The notes beneath the pieces were generated by a model, which did not search any database, was not told where the DNA came from, and saw nothing but the letters and a program-made list of their open reading frames with translations. A program made the translations under genes and the position numbers. 35,831 nt of DNA from Fermentimonas sp. (lineage in GTDB: Bacteria > Bacteroidota > Bacteroidia > Bacteroidales > Dysgonomonadaceae): the NCBI GenBank assembly GCA_028683355.1, contig JAQUIZ010000012.1, positions 1 to 35,831 on the forward strand, written 5' to 3'. Of this stretch, positions 30,712 through 35,831 are shown piece by piece; position 1 is the stretch's first letter; each line of letters starts with the position of its first letter.

Positions 30712-31098
30712 TCAGATAATCTCCTTTTCTTTATTAATAGATTTATACCCGGTATTACCAGGTCCGCATACAGACGGATTAATACAATGAAGCTCTGTAT
30801 CGTAAATACATCCTTTACAGGTCGTACGTCTTTTGGTCTTAGAAGATACTTCCGCACCACAAGCCGCATAACCAGCTAAGTCTACGAAGTTGTCTTCAGT
30901 TGCAGTCCCAGTTTTAATCCTAGCGATCTTAAGTAACGCCATCATCATAGCAACGTCGGTTGCTGTGAAATCAGTATTTTTATACACCGACCATAAAGCG
31001 GCTATCGACCGAAAGTTATCTTCGGGTGAGCCATATTCATTCTCACGTTGACCACATACACATTGTTTGGCTCTATCTAGAGTTTCTGCTCTTGTCAT
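30712..31098 (-). CDS. DUF6378-like phage protein with C-terminal cysteine cluster
   Basis: A 128-residue protein. Starts MTRAETLDRAKQCVCGQREN at 31098 after GAGGAGAGATAAA. It holds YGSPEDNFRSIAALWSVYKN, VAMMMALLKIARIKTGTATE and FVDLAGYAACGAEV, the pattern of DUF6378, a helical phage family; the paired acidic residues in helices recall MazG-like enzymes but this is not established. The last 45 residues add CKGCIYDTELHCINPSVCG, a likely zinc-binding cluster. Confidence 0.72.
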   Translation of the reverse strand: MTRAETLDRAKQCVCGQRENEYGSPEDNFRSIAALWSVYKNTDFTATDVAMMMALLKIARIKTGTATEDNFVDLAGYAACGAEVSSKTKRRTTCKGCIYDTELHCINPSVCGPGNTGYKSINKEKEII

Positions 31099-31099
31099 T

Positions 31100-31207
31100 T
31101 TATCTCTCCTCATTCAAATATTCATAATACTCGGATTCCGTTGCGAATAACATCCAACGCCCGGCGACATAGCCCATATATCCGTAAGATGTTAAATATC
31201 CTTCCAT
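31100..31207 (-). CDS. tiny conserved protein, 35 residues
   Basis: A short gene, MEGYLTSYGYMGYV near the start and ESEYYEYLNEER at the end, rich in Tyr, Gly and Glu. The start follows TTAGGAGGGTTCAAT, a strong site, and the stop lies two bases before the next ATG. I recall similar tiny phage proteins without function. Confidence 0.6.
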   Translation of the reverse strand: MEGYLTSYGYMGYVAGRWMLFATESEYYEYLNEER

Positions 31208-31218
31208 ATTGAACCCTC

Positions 31219-31827
31219 CTAATTTAGCGGAAGAGCTTTAGGAAGCTTAAGCATGTAACCATCCCTTACCCGAATGGGCTGGGCGCTTCGAATGTCTGTC
31301 CATCCATATTTGTTATCAGTATAGTTACAAGTTATGCCGACCAAATCATACAAATCTGCTACACTAACTAAACCGTAAGTAGAAATTAATTCATCCATTC
31401 TAGACAAGACATCTTCTGCTTCTCCACGATTATCCAAGATAATATCGTCGTAATTATAACCGGTCTTTGTCCTAGCCGAGCTATAATCTCTACCGTCGTT
31501 TCCTCTATCGTAATAACTCCTGTAAGATACCTTAGAAGCGATAGAGTTGCTCTTTGTTTTACCGGTCTCTCCATAGAGAATCATATCAAGGCCGTTCGTA
31601 ACAATATCCGAAATGGCTTTTTTAATTGCAGGAACCAATACATCAAGTAGAATATACGATTTTACATTCGTAACATCCTCGGATATAAACACATCCGTAA
31701 ACTTCTTAATCTCGCTTTTCTTCTTGGATTTTACCGTTCCAGCAATCACTTTTTCTACTTTCTTTTCCGGAACAACCCCCTTTTGATTCTCCCTAGATTT
31801 ATGGGAATTTGGCTTGTATTCCTCCAT
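31219..31827 (-). CDS. conserved phage protein, basic N-terminus, 202 residues
   Basis: Starts MEEYKPNSHKSRENQKGVVP after AAAGGAGCAAACGTA; the six upstream codons are the ribosome site. A basic, probably flexible region (about 1-45) is followed by ISEDVTNVKSYILLDVLVPA and IKKAISDIVTNGLDMILYGE, a Ser/Tyr/Arg-rich linker, and a C-terminal domain (AEDVLSRMDELISTYGLVSV, YGWTDIRSAQPIRVRDGYML). It is a recurrent protein of gut phages without known function. It overlaps the gene upstream by four bases in its longer reading. Confidence 0.65.
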   Translation of the reverse strand: MEEYKPNSHKSRENQKGVVPEKKVEKVIAGTVKSKKKSEIKKFTDVFISEDVTNVKSYILLDVLVPAIKKAISDIVTNGLDMILYGETGKTKSNSIASKVSYRSYYDRGNDGRDYSSARTKTGYNYDDIILDNRGEAEDVLSRMDELISTYGLVSVADLYDLVGITCNYTDNKYGWTDIRSAQPIRVRDGYMLKLPKALPLN

Positions 31828-31841
31828 TACGTTTGCTCCTT

Positions 31842-32378
31842 TCATACTATTTTATAAATTTGTTCCGGTTTATGGGTCATACTACCCGCAATCGAATTAT
31901 AGATTTTAGACACATTTTTTAAATTCTGATTGAAATTGTCTAATAATGAATCTAAATCCCCATCGAATTTAGAAATGACTTTTTCTTTTGCTTCATCTTT
32001 GATTTCTTGTTTTAAATCAGAAATATCAATATATGACACCTGTTTTTTTACCTCTTCGGATACAGAGGCCCGAATATTAGAATAGGATTTGACAACAGAT
32101 TCCTTAACTTCTTTTTGTAGGTCAGCTCTTACTCTACTTATCGTTTCTCTAGACAAAGATTGAACAATACCATTCACTTCTCTACCCACTGCTTTGTCGA
32201 TAGCAGCCTCTACGATCACCTGCGGGGCGTTGATGTCGATAGTTCTCGACATTTTATCTACGGTATCTTCGATTAAATCGTACATCTCTTTAACCTTTCG
32301 TCTGGAATACCAAGAATACCCCACGGCAATAAACCCCACAAATATTGCACCAACACTTAATTTCTCCGCTTTAGTCAT
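31842..32378 (-). CDS. membrane-anchored coiled-coil protein, 178 residues
   Basis: Starts MTKAEKLSVGAIFVGFIAVG after GAAAGGAGTAAAAACG. One N-terminal span (about residues 8-23) is followed by a long charged helix region with heptad character (VREV..., RVRADLQKEVKESVVKSYSN, ISDLKQEIKDEAKEKVISKF). This is a rod-like protein attached to the membrane. No family is recognised. It is the first gene after the terminator at 32396-32436. Confidence 0.6.
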   Translation of the reverse strand: MTKAEKLSVGAIFVGFIAVGYSWYSRRKVKEMYDLIEDTVDKMSRTIDINAPQVIVEAAIDKAVGREVNGIVQSLSRETISRVRADLQKEVKESVVKSYSNIRASVSEEVKKQVSYIDISDLKQEIKDEAKEKVISKFDGDLDSLLDNFNQNLKNVSKIYNSIAGSMTHKPEQIYKIV

Positions 32379-32395
32379 CGTTTTTACTCCTTTCA

Positions 32396-32436
32396 AAAAG
32401 AAAAAGGGAAAGCACCCTGTTAAAGGTACTATCCCT
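32396..32436 (-). terminator. terminator after 79-residue membrane gene
   Basis: Minus strand AGGGATAGTACC pairs with GGGTGCTTTCCCT (one mismatch, one wobble), then TTTTTCTTTTT. It ends the cassette 32477-32716. Confidence 0.75.
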
Positions 32437-32476
32437 CGTTAGAACTATGTCTTTCCATTTACTTGGTTTTAACAAA

Positions 32477-32716
32477 TTACTCGTCGATCTCAGCATCTTC
32501 GTAATCATCGAATTCTGCGTCAATCTTCTGCTGTTCCTTCTTGGCTTTGATTTTAGCCACCATCGGTTTGACTAGATACTTGTAAGCTACTACACCTCCA
32601 AGAACCGCCAATCCGATACCTGCCGCCATCTTAATACCGTTTCCAGAACCCGCTGTTGCGATTTCCTCAGTTACTTCGATAACCTCTTCGTTTACCATGA
32701 TTTCGTTAGTATTCAT
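32477..32716 (-). CDS. small membrane protein, 79 residues
   Basis: Starts MNTNEIMVNEEVIEVTEEIA after TTTGAAAGGGGAAAAGAAA. An acidic N-terminus is followed by a glycine-rich span (GIKMAAGIGLAVLGGVVAYK), a basic stretch (KPMVAKIKAKKEQQK) and a very acidic end (FDDYEDAEIDE). Charge layout favours the basic side inside. Element copy 6 lies upstream and a terminator after it, so it is a separate unit. Function unknown. Confidence 0.62.
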   Translation of the reverse strand: MNTNEIMVNEEVIEVTEEIATAGSGNGIKMAAGIGLAVLGGVVAYKYLVKPMVAKIKAKKEQQKIDAEFDDYEDAEIDE

Positions 32717-32760
32717 TTTCTTTTCCCCTTTCAAATATAGAAATAATTTATATGTTCTTC

Positions 32761-32787
32761 CATTAAAGAACATGTTTTTTTCGCGAA
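32761..32787 (-). promoter_or_regulatory. 27-bp element, copy 6 (diverged)
   Basis: Minus strand: TTCGCGAAAAAAACA at the left, ending TTTAATG. The right half lacks the CCTCC of copies 1-4 but forms its own hairpin (TGTTCTT with AAGAACA). Confidence 0.5.
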
Positions 32788-32797
32788 GTTAATATTA

Positions 32798-33562
32798 TCA
32801 GTGGTATTCATATCTAGGGGCAACTCGATAGTCAATCACGAGACAAGGCGTTCCTTCATCGGCTAACTGTGAGCTAAACGTCAATTCTATGTATCCGTGA
32901 TCGATATTCCATCCGAGATCATAACCGATGCTAATTGGATTAATACCGATTTCGTAATAGAATTCATTAAGGGAAATATACATTTCATCTCTCAACCGTC
33001 TATTAAGTTCGTTCTCGATTTTCTTTAATTTATCCATATCAGATTTGAAATATCGTCCTGAAATTACATCGTAACAGAGAGTATTACCTCTTTCGGTAAT
33101 GATAACTTCTCTACTACTAACCGGATTTCGATCAACTCTATCCTTCGCGACAGCATCTCTCACAGACTCTTCTTTTTTCTCACCAATAGTCTCAATTACT
33201 TTTTCCTGATACTCTTTCAAAGCAGATTCGGATAAAGTATAGGCCGTAGCCAGAGCTGCGTTACGACGGACATTTACAGAACTAGCTCCTATAAGACAAA
33301 ATATAGAAAGTGTTCCTACTACTGCCGAAGGAATATAACAAGTCCATGCGCCCTTGATGTATGTTTTCCATCTTGGTCTTTCGTCCGACTCATCTCTATA
33401 TCTCTCCTCAATAAGGACAAGAGCTTTAGGTGTTGCTTTAACAGCCATTACAGTTGTTGTAATCATTCCAGCGATACCAATACCTGTCAGTATTTCAGGA
33501 CTTCGTTTATTTACTACTGTCCGTATACTTTTGGCAATTTTAGATAAGTTTGGTTTATTCAT
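32798..33562 (-). CDS. DUF6353-like membrane protein, paralog 2
   Basis: A 254-residue protein starting MNKPNLSKIAKSIRTVVNKR at 33562 after CGAAAGGAGAAAAC. Spans lie near residues 21-38 (SPEILTGIGIAGMITTTVMA) and 70-95 (WTCYIPSAVVGTLSIFCLIG). VRRNAALATAYTLSESALKE follows as in paralog 1. The C-terminal domain has GNTLCYDVISGRYFKSDMDK, YISLNEFYYEIGINPISIGY and GWNIDHGYIELTF, which match the partial gene at 35394-35831. Function unknown. Confidence 0.68.
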   Translation of the reverse strand: MNKPNLSKIAKSIRTVVNKRSPEILTGIGIAGMITTTVMAVKATPKALVLIEERYRDESDERPRWKTYIKGAWTCYIPSAVVGTLSIFCLIGASSVNVRRNAALATAYTLSESALKEYQEKVIETIGEKKEESVRDAVAKDRVDRNPVSSREVIITERGNTLCYDVISGRYFKSDMDKLKKIENELNRRLRDEMYISLNEFYYEIGINPISIGYDLGWNIDHGYIELTFSSQLADEGTPCLVIDYRVAPRYEYH

Positions 33563-33592
33563 GTTTTCTCCTTTCGTTTCTAAGTTCTTGGT

Positions 33593-33611
33593 GTCGCCCA
33601 CAAGGGGCGGT
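33593..33611. repeat. short GC hairpin after lectin-like gene A
   Basis: CGCCC (33595-33599), loop ACAAG, GGGCG (33605-33609), just past the stop of gene A. The partner at 34193-34207 has the same loop with a different but paired stem. Confidence 0.55.
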
Positions 33612-33614
33612 GAT

Positions 33615-34166
33615 TTAATCAACCAACAAGAAGACCGGACGAACCCCAAGAGAGTTCGAAGCGCCGCTGTAGTACGCGTCGCCATTGAGGTTCACAAAAG
33701 CGAAAAATACCGCAGACACGTTTTTCTTTGTTGCGTTTTGTAGCCAACCCCACTCATAATTGTTGCTGAAATCAGCAACACGATTCATCCACTTCACCAT
33801 AAGAGGGAGCTGCTCATCATCGTCAGGCTCCATTACATCGTTGTACCAATCGTCATGACCGAACATCTGCCCGTATGTAGGAATTGTAAGATTTTCGATT
33901 TTACCTTGCATAGCTTCCGGAAAAGCAGGTAACAGAACATCGCTCATCCATTTATTAAGGTCACTTTTTTCAAAGCCGCCTTCGTTGGTTGGCATTGCAT
34001 TCATGGACCTACTAGCAACGTAATCGTCAAATATAAACAACGGTCCTCTGTCCGTGATTTTCTGTACCGTTGCAGTAAACTCACCAAACTCAACCAGTTG
34101 AATTGTGATCTGATCTCCGATCTGTGCTTTCTTAACCTCGACTTCTCTTTTTATTAATACCTTCAT
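33615..34166 (-). CDS. C-type-lectin-like variable protein A (DUF6273-like)
   Basis: A 183-residue protein starting MKVLIKREVEVKKAQIGDQI after TTTGAAAGGAGAAAAAATC. After a beta-rich N-terminus come NEGGFEKSDLNKWMSDVLLP, ENLTIPTYGQMFGHDDWYND and VMEPDDDEQLPLM, then the C-terminal segment WGWLQNATKK ... GASNSLGVRPVFLLVD. The G-V-R-P end and preceding NxxG pattern are those of DUF6273/formylglycine-enzyme-like C-type lectin folds, a fold used by hypervariable ligand binders. It is a tandem duplicate of gene B (34212-34763), same length. Differences concentrate in the last third. No signal peptide. Role unknown; binding of a variable ligand is inferred. Confidence 0.7.
   Translation of the reverse strand: MKVLIKREVEVKKAQIGDQITIQLVEFGEFTATVQKITDRGPLFIFDDYVASRSMNAMPTNEGGFEKSDLNKWMSDVLLPAFPEAMQGKIENLTIPTYGQMFGHDDWYNDVMEPDDDEQLPLMVKWMNRVADFSNNYEWGWLQNATKKNVSAVFFAFVNLNGDAYYSGASNSLGVRPVFLLVD
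33648..33698 (-). other. candidate variable region of gene A
   Basis: Codons from TTT (33698) to CTT (33648). Compared with gene B, many codons differ in the first two bases but keep a C or T as third, as expected when AAC/AAT codons of a template are mutated at adenines. It is followed by an unchanged GGGGTTCGTCCGG block. Confidence 0.5.
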
Positions 34167-34192
34167 GATTTTTTCTCCTTTCAAATATTGAC

Positions 34193-34207
34193 GGGGCACA
34201 AGGCCCC
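34193..34207. repeat. short GC hairpin after lectin-like gene B
   Basis: GGGGC (34193-34197), loop ACAAG, GCCCC (34203-34207), just past the stop of gene B. Stem differs from the partner after gene A, yet pairing is kept. Confidence 0.55.
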
Positions 34208-34211
34208 TAGA

Positions 34212-34763
34212 TTATTTAACCAACCAGAATACCGGACGAACCCCACCAGAGTTCGAAGCGAGGTAGTTGCGGGCAAGACCATAGTAGGACACATTAGCGA
34301 AAAGAGACGAAGAAAATTCTTTTTTCATTGCATTTTGTATCCAGTACCAGTCGTAGTTATCATTGAAATCAGCAATTCGATTCTTTCTCTTTTTCATAAG
34401 AGGAAGCTGTTCGTCATCATCTGGTTCCATTACATCGTTGTACCAATCGTCGTGACCGAACATCTGCCCGTATGTAGGAATTGTAAGATTTTCGATCCTG
34501 TTTATTAAATATTCCGGGAATGCCGCCGATAGAAAATTGCTGATCCATGTACAAAGATATGATTTCTCATAACCACCTTTATTGGTCCGTTTTGTATTCA
34601 TGGGTCGCTTTGTAACACAATCATCAAACAAGAACAGCGTTCCTTTGTCGGTGATTTTCTGTGCGGTTGCAGTAAATTTGCCAAATCCCGTCAACTGAAT
34701 AACAATCTGGTCACCTGCCTGAATACTACTTGTTTCTAATTCCTGTTTTCTTAGTACCTTCAT
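34212..34763 (-). CDS. C-type-lectin-like variable protein B (DUF6273-like)
   Basis: A 183-residue twin of gene A, starting MKVLRKQELETSSIQAGDQI at 34763; the 49 codons upstream in the longer frame are the end of another gene read out of frame plus the ribosome site. ENLTIPTYGQMFGHDDWYND is identical to A; the end reads WYWIQNAMKK ... LASNSGGVRPVFWLVK. A lies 45 bases downstream, with the same leader, so the two arose by a recent tandem duplication followed by uneven divergence. See findings for the codon pattern. Confidence 0.7.
   Translation of the reverse strand: MKVLRKQELETSSIQAGDQIVIQLTGFGKFTATAQKITDKGTLFLFDDCVTKRPMNTKRTNKGGYEKSYLCTWISNFLSAAFPEYLINRIENLTIPTYGQMFGHDDWYNDVMEPDDDEQLPLMKKRKNRIADFNDNYDWYWIQNAMKKEFSSSLFANVSYYGLARNYLASNSGGVRPVFWLVK
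34245..34295 (-). other. candidate variable region of gene B
   Basis: Codons from AAT (34295) to GGT (34245); counterpart of 33648-33698. The block after it (GGGGTTCGTCCGG) equals that of gene A. Confidence 0.5.
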
Positions 34764-34782
34764 GATTTTTTCTCCTTTCAAA

Positions 34783-35130
34783 TTACAAAAATAACAGAAT
34801 GATATCATCTGCAACATCCTTGGCGATGGTGAATATACGTTCGTGTTTCTCGCTACAACCATCATATATACAACACTCCATATCATCCATAAACCCTGCA
34901 ATAATATCAACTGGTGGTACAGGTTCTCGTAAAGATCCCGTGATGTGGGAGGGGAGACGTTCGGCCTCGTTGTTCAGACGATCCATGATTTCATAAGCCG
35001 CCCATCTCGCATAACTAAGATCTTCAAAATATTCTTTTGATTCCTTCGGATTGACCCGTCCGAGATAATCAGTAACACATAAATGCTCGTCTACGTACTT
35101 GTTAATTATTGATATTGCCATATCGCACAT
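34783..35130 (-). CDS. hypothetical early protein, about 115 residues
   Basis: A soluble, helical, acidic protein: CDMAISIINKYVDEHLCVTD, then SKEYFEDLSYARWAAYEIMD, PPVDIIAGFMDDMECCIYDG, and a final helix IFTIAKDVADDIILLFL. No family is recognised. The start is uncertain: the ATG at 35130 has AGGA very close, while a strong AAAGGAGGGAGG stands further up (about 35155-35167) near a TTG at 35172 and no good ATG. It may therefore use a rare start codon between these points. Confidence 0.55.
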   Translation of the reverse strand: MCDMAISIINKYVDEHLCVTDYLGRVNPKESKEYFEDLSYARWAAYEIMDRLNNEAERLPSHITGSLREPVPPVDIIAGFMDDMECCIYDGCSEKHERIFTIAKDVADDIILLFL

Positions 35131-35170
35131 TTCCTGATTACGGATTCCGACCGCCTCCCTCCTTTCTAAC

Positions 35171-35197
35171 AAAGAAAAAGAGCCCTTGTTAGGACTC
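35171..35197 (-). terminator. terminator overlapping the end of 35189-35347
   Basis: Minus strand GAGTCCT-AACA-AGGGCTC followed by TTTTTCTTT. The last codons (Glu, Ser) and TAA stop of the gene form one arm and the loop. Nearly identical to the terminator at 14536-14563, 20 kb away. Confidence 0.8.
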
Positions 35198-35347
35198 CTT
35201 TTCGTTCATTTTGGTAAATGCTTCAATTACTTTTTCCTCAATCTTTTTATCCATCTTCTTGTCACTAACCCAATCGGTTATGAGAGTTGCTCCCATTCCG
35301 ATTGCAGTCGCAGCCATACCGAGGATTTTAATTAGGTTACTGTTCAT
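35189..35347 (-). CDS. small membrane protein, 52 residues
   Basis: Starts MNSNLIKILGMAATAIGMGA at 35347, ten bases after AAAGGAGG; the longer frame from 35509 is not supported. One span (about residues 5-22) is followed by TDWVSDKKMDKKIEEKVIEA and a short end. Layout resembles the 49- and 65-residue genes near 14.9 and 21 kb: element copy 7 upstream, terminator at the stop. Function unknown. Confidence 0.62.
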   Translation of the reverse strand: MNSNLIKILGMAATAIGMGATLITDWVSDKKMDKKIEEKVIEAFTKMNEKES

Positions 35348-35365
35348 AAAGCCATTACCTCCTTT

Positions 35366-35392
35366 CATAATAGTGGTTGTAAATATGGCGTA
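35366..35392 (-). promoter_or_regulatory. 27-bp element, copy 7
   Basis: Minus strand: TACGC, then TTTACAACCAC, ending TATTATG, followed directly by AAAGGAGG of the next gene. Confidence 0.6.
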
Positions 35393-35393
35393 A

Positions 35394-35831
35394 TCATCGC
35401 TCAGTTCCAAATATAATTGGGCCCCAAAGAGCAGATATAACGCAACAAACCATACCGTCTTCCATTGTTGTTTGGCTGTTGTCAAAGTCGAGCCACATGA
35501 TACCGCCATCCATAAGTTCCTCTATGGACCATCCAATTTTGTCGCCACAATCAATCTCGTCTATACCAAGAAACTCATAGAATTCGTTAACGGTAGTATC
35601 GCCTCGCAAGCAAAGATTTCGGTTAACATGATATTGAGCGTTTAACACGGCGGCCATGGTTGAAGTAAAATATCTTTTGGAGTACAAATCGTAGCACAAG
35701 ATTCTTTCACTTTCCGGATCCATATCGGCGGAATATACGGAGTATCCATTAGCAGAAACGTATATATCCTTCGCCATCTGTGCTTTGATCTTAGAATCAG
35801 CATCTTCACCATAAACAGTGTTGGCAGCCCC
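35394..35831 (-). CDS. DUF6353-like protein, paralog 3, N-terminus outside window
   Basis: An open frame that runs in from the right edge without a start; 145 residues are visible. The ATG at 35777 is internal, since codons before it (GAANTVYGEDADSKIKAQ) stay open to the edge. RILCYDLYSKRYFTSTMAAV, VNEFYEFLGIDEIDCGDKIG and GIMWLDFDNSQTTMEDG line up with the C-terminal domain of paralog 2. The membrane spans expected for the family would lie beyond the edge. Confidence 0.68.
   Translation of the reverse strand, partial: GAANTVYGEDADSKIKAQMAKDIYVSANGYSVYSADMDPESERILCYDLYSKRYFTSTMAAVLNAQYHVNRNLCLRGDTTVNEFYEFLGIDEIDCGDKIGWSIEELMDGGIMWLDFDNSQTTMEDGMVCCVISALWGPIIFGTER

Noticed and set aside
33593-34763. 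A complete retroelement in the window
   Set aside because: No reverse transcriptase motif (YxDD) in a suitable frame and no third copy of the GGGGTTCGTCCGG block were found by eye, so only targets can be proposed.
980-34910. Longest-frame starts that begin M...KGEK-M or similar
   Set aside because: KGEK and KGG are the AAAGGAG ribosome site read in frame; the following Met is the real start at 20838, 23517, 31827, 32378, 32716, 34166 and 34763.
1-35831. Many plus-strand frames of 60-158 codons
   Set aside because: All lie opposite well-supported minus-strand genes, lack proper ribosome sites and show no family pattern.
1-35831. Stop-codon reassignment, known in some gut phages
   Set aside because: TAA, TAG and TGA all end genes of normal length here with tight overlaps to the next start, so the standard code fits.

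Overview
The window is a piece of a tailed-phage genome (siphovirus-like, HK97-type head) or a prophage of that type. The likely host is a low-GC anaerobic Firmicute such as a gut clostridial bacterium. Reasons: every supported gene is on the minus strand; almost all have strong AGGAGG-type ribosome sites; the order of head, neck and terminase genes is typical; and the only ribonucleotide reductase is the oxygen-sensitive class III enzyme. No integrase, lysogeny repressor, tRNA or reverse transcriptase is visible. All functions are read from sequence motifs and remembered families, without database searches.

Transcription runs from high to low coordinates. Right end (about 35.8-27.6 kb): small, mostly membrane-anchored early proteins, including three related two-helix membrane proteins (DUF6353-like), a SleB-like lipoprotein hydrolase, and a tandem pair of C-type-lectin-like proteins (DUF6273-like) whose last 50 codons differ in a way that looks like a diversity-generating retroelement. 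Replication block (27.6-21.2 kb): a 1348-residue SF3 helicase / primase-like / family B polymerase fusion, a Bro-N fusion protein that may bind single-stranded DNA, and an SF2 helicase. Nucleotide block (20.8-15.3 kb): DUF5662, a ThyX-like protein, dCMP deaminase, NrdG, and NrdD with a glutaredoxin-like tail. Next come short promoter-gene-terminator cassettes (15.3-14.2 kb), an intergenic cluster of GCCCACTT repeats (14.1-13.8 kb), and two PD-(D/E)XK-type nucleases.

Late block (12.8-0 kb): a 961-residue protein with a DFDGD motif like that of two-barrel RNA polymerases, a GC-rich candidate packaging site next to a perfect 23-bp inverted repeat, HNH nuclease, large terminase, portal, protease-capsid fusion, neck proteins and the major tail protein, which is cut by the left edge.

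Three features stand out. First, a 27-bp element (TNCGC ... TATTATG, fixed spacing) occurs seven times, each upstream of a small transcription unit, and most units end in a look-alike terminator; this suggests a phage-specific promoter or operator. Second, two long fused ORFs carry a perfect internal ribosome site exactly at the domain junction, so each may yield two proteins. Third, the DFDGD protein and two other head-region proteins share an N-terminal H-x-G motif that could be a virion-targeting tag.
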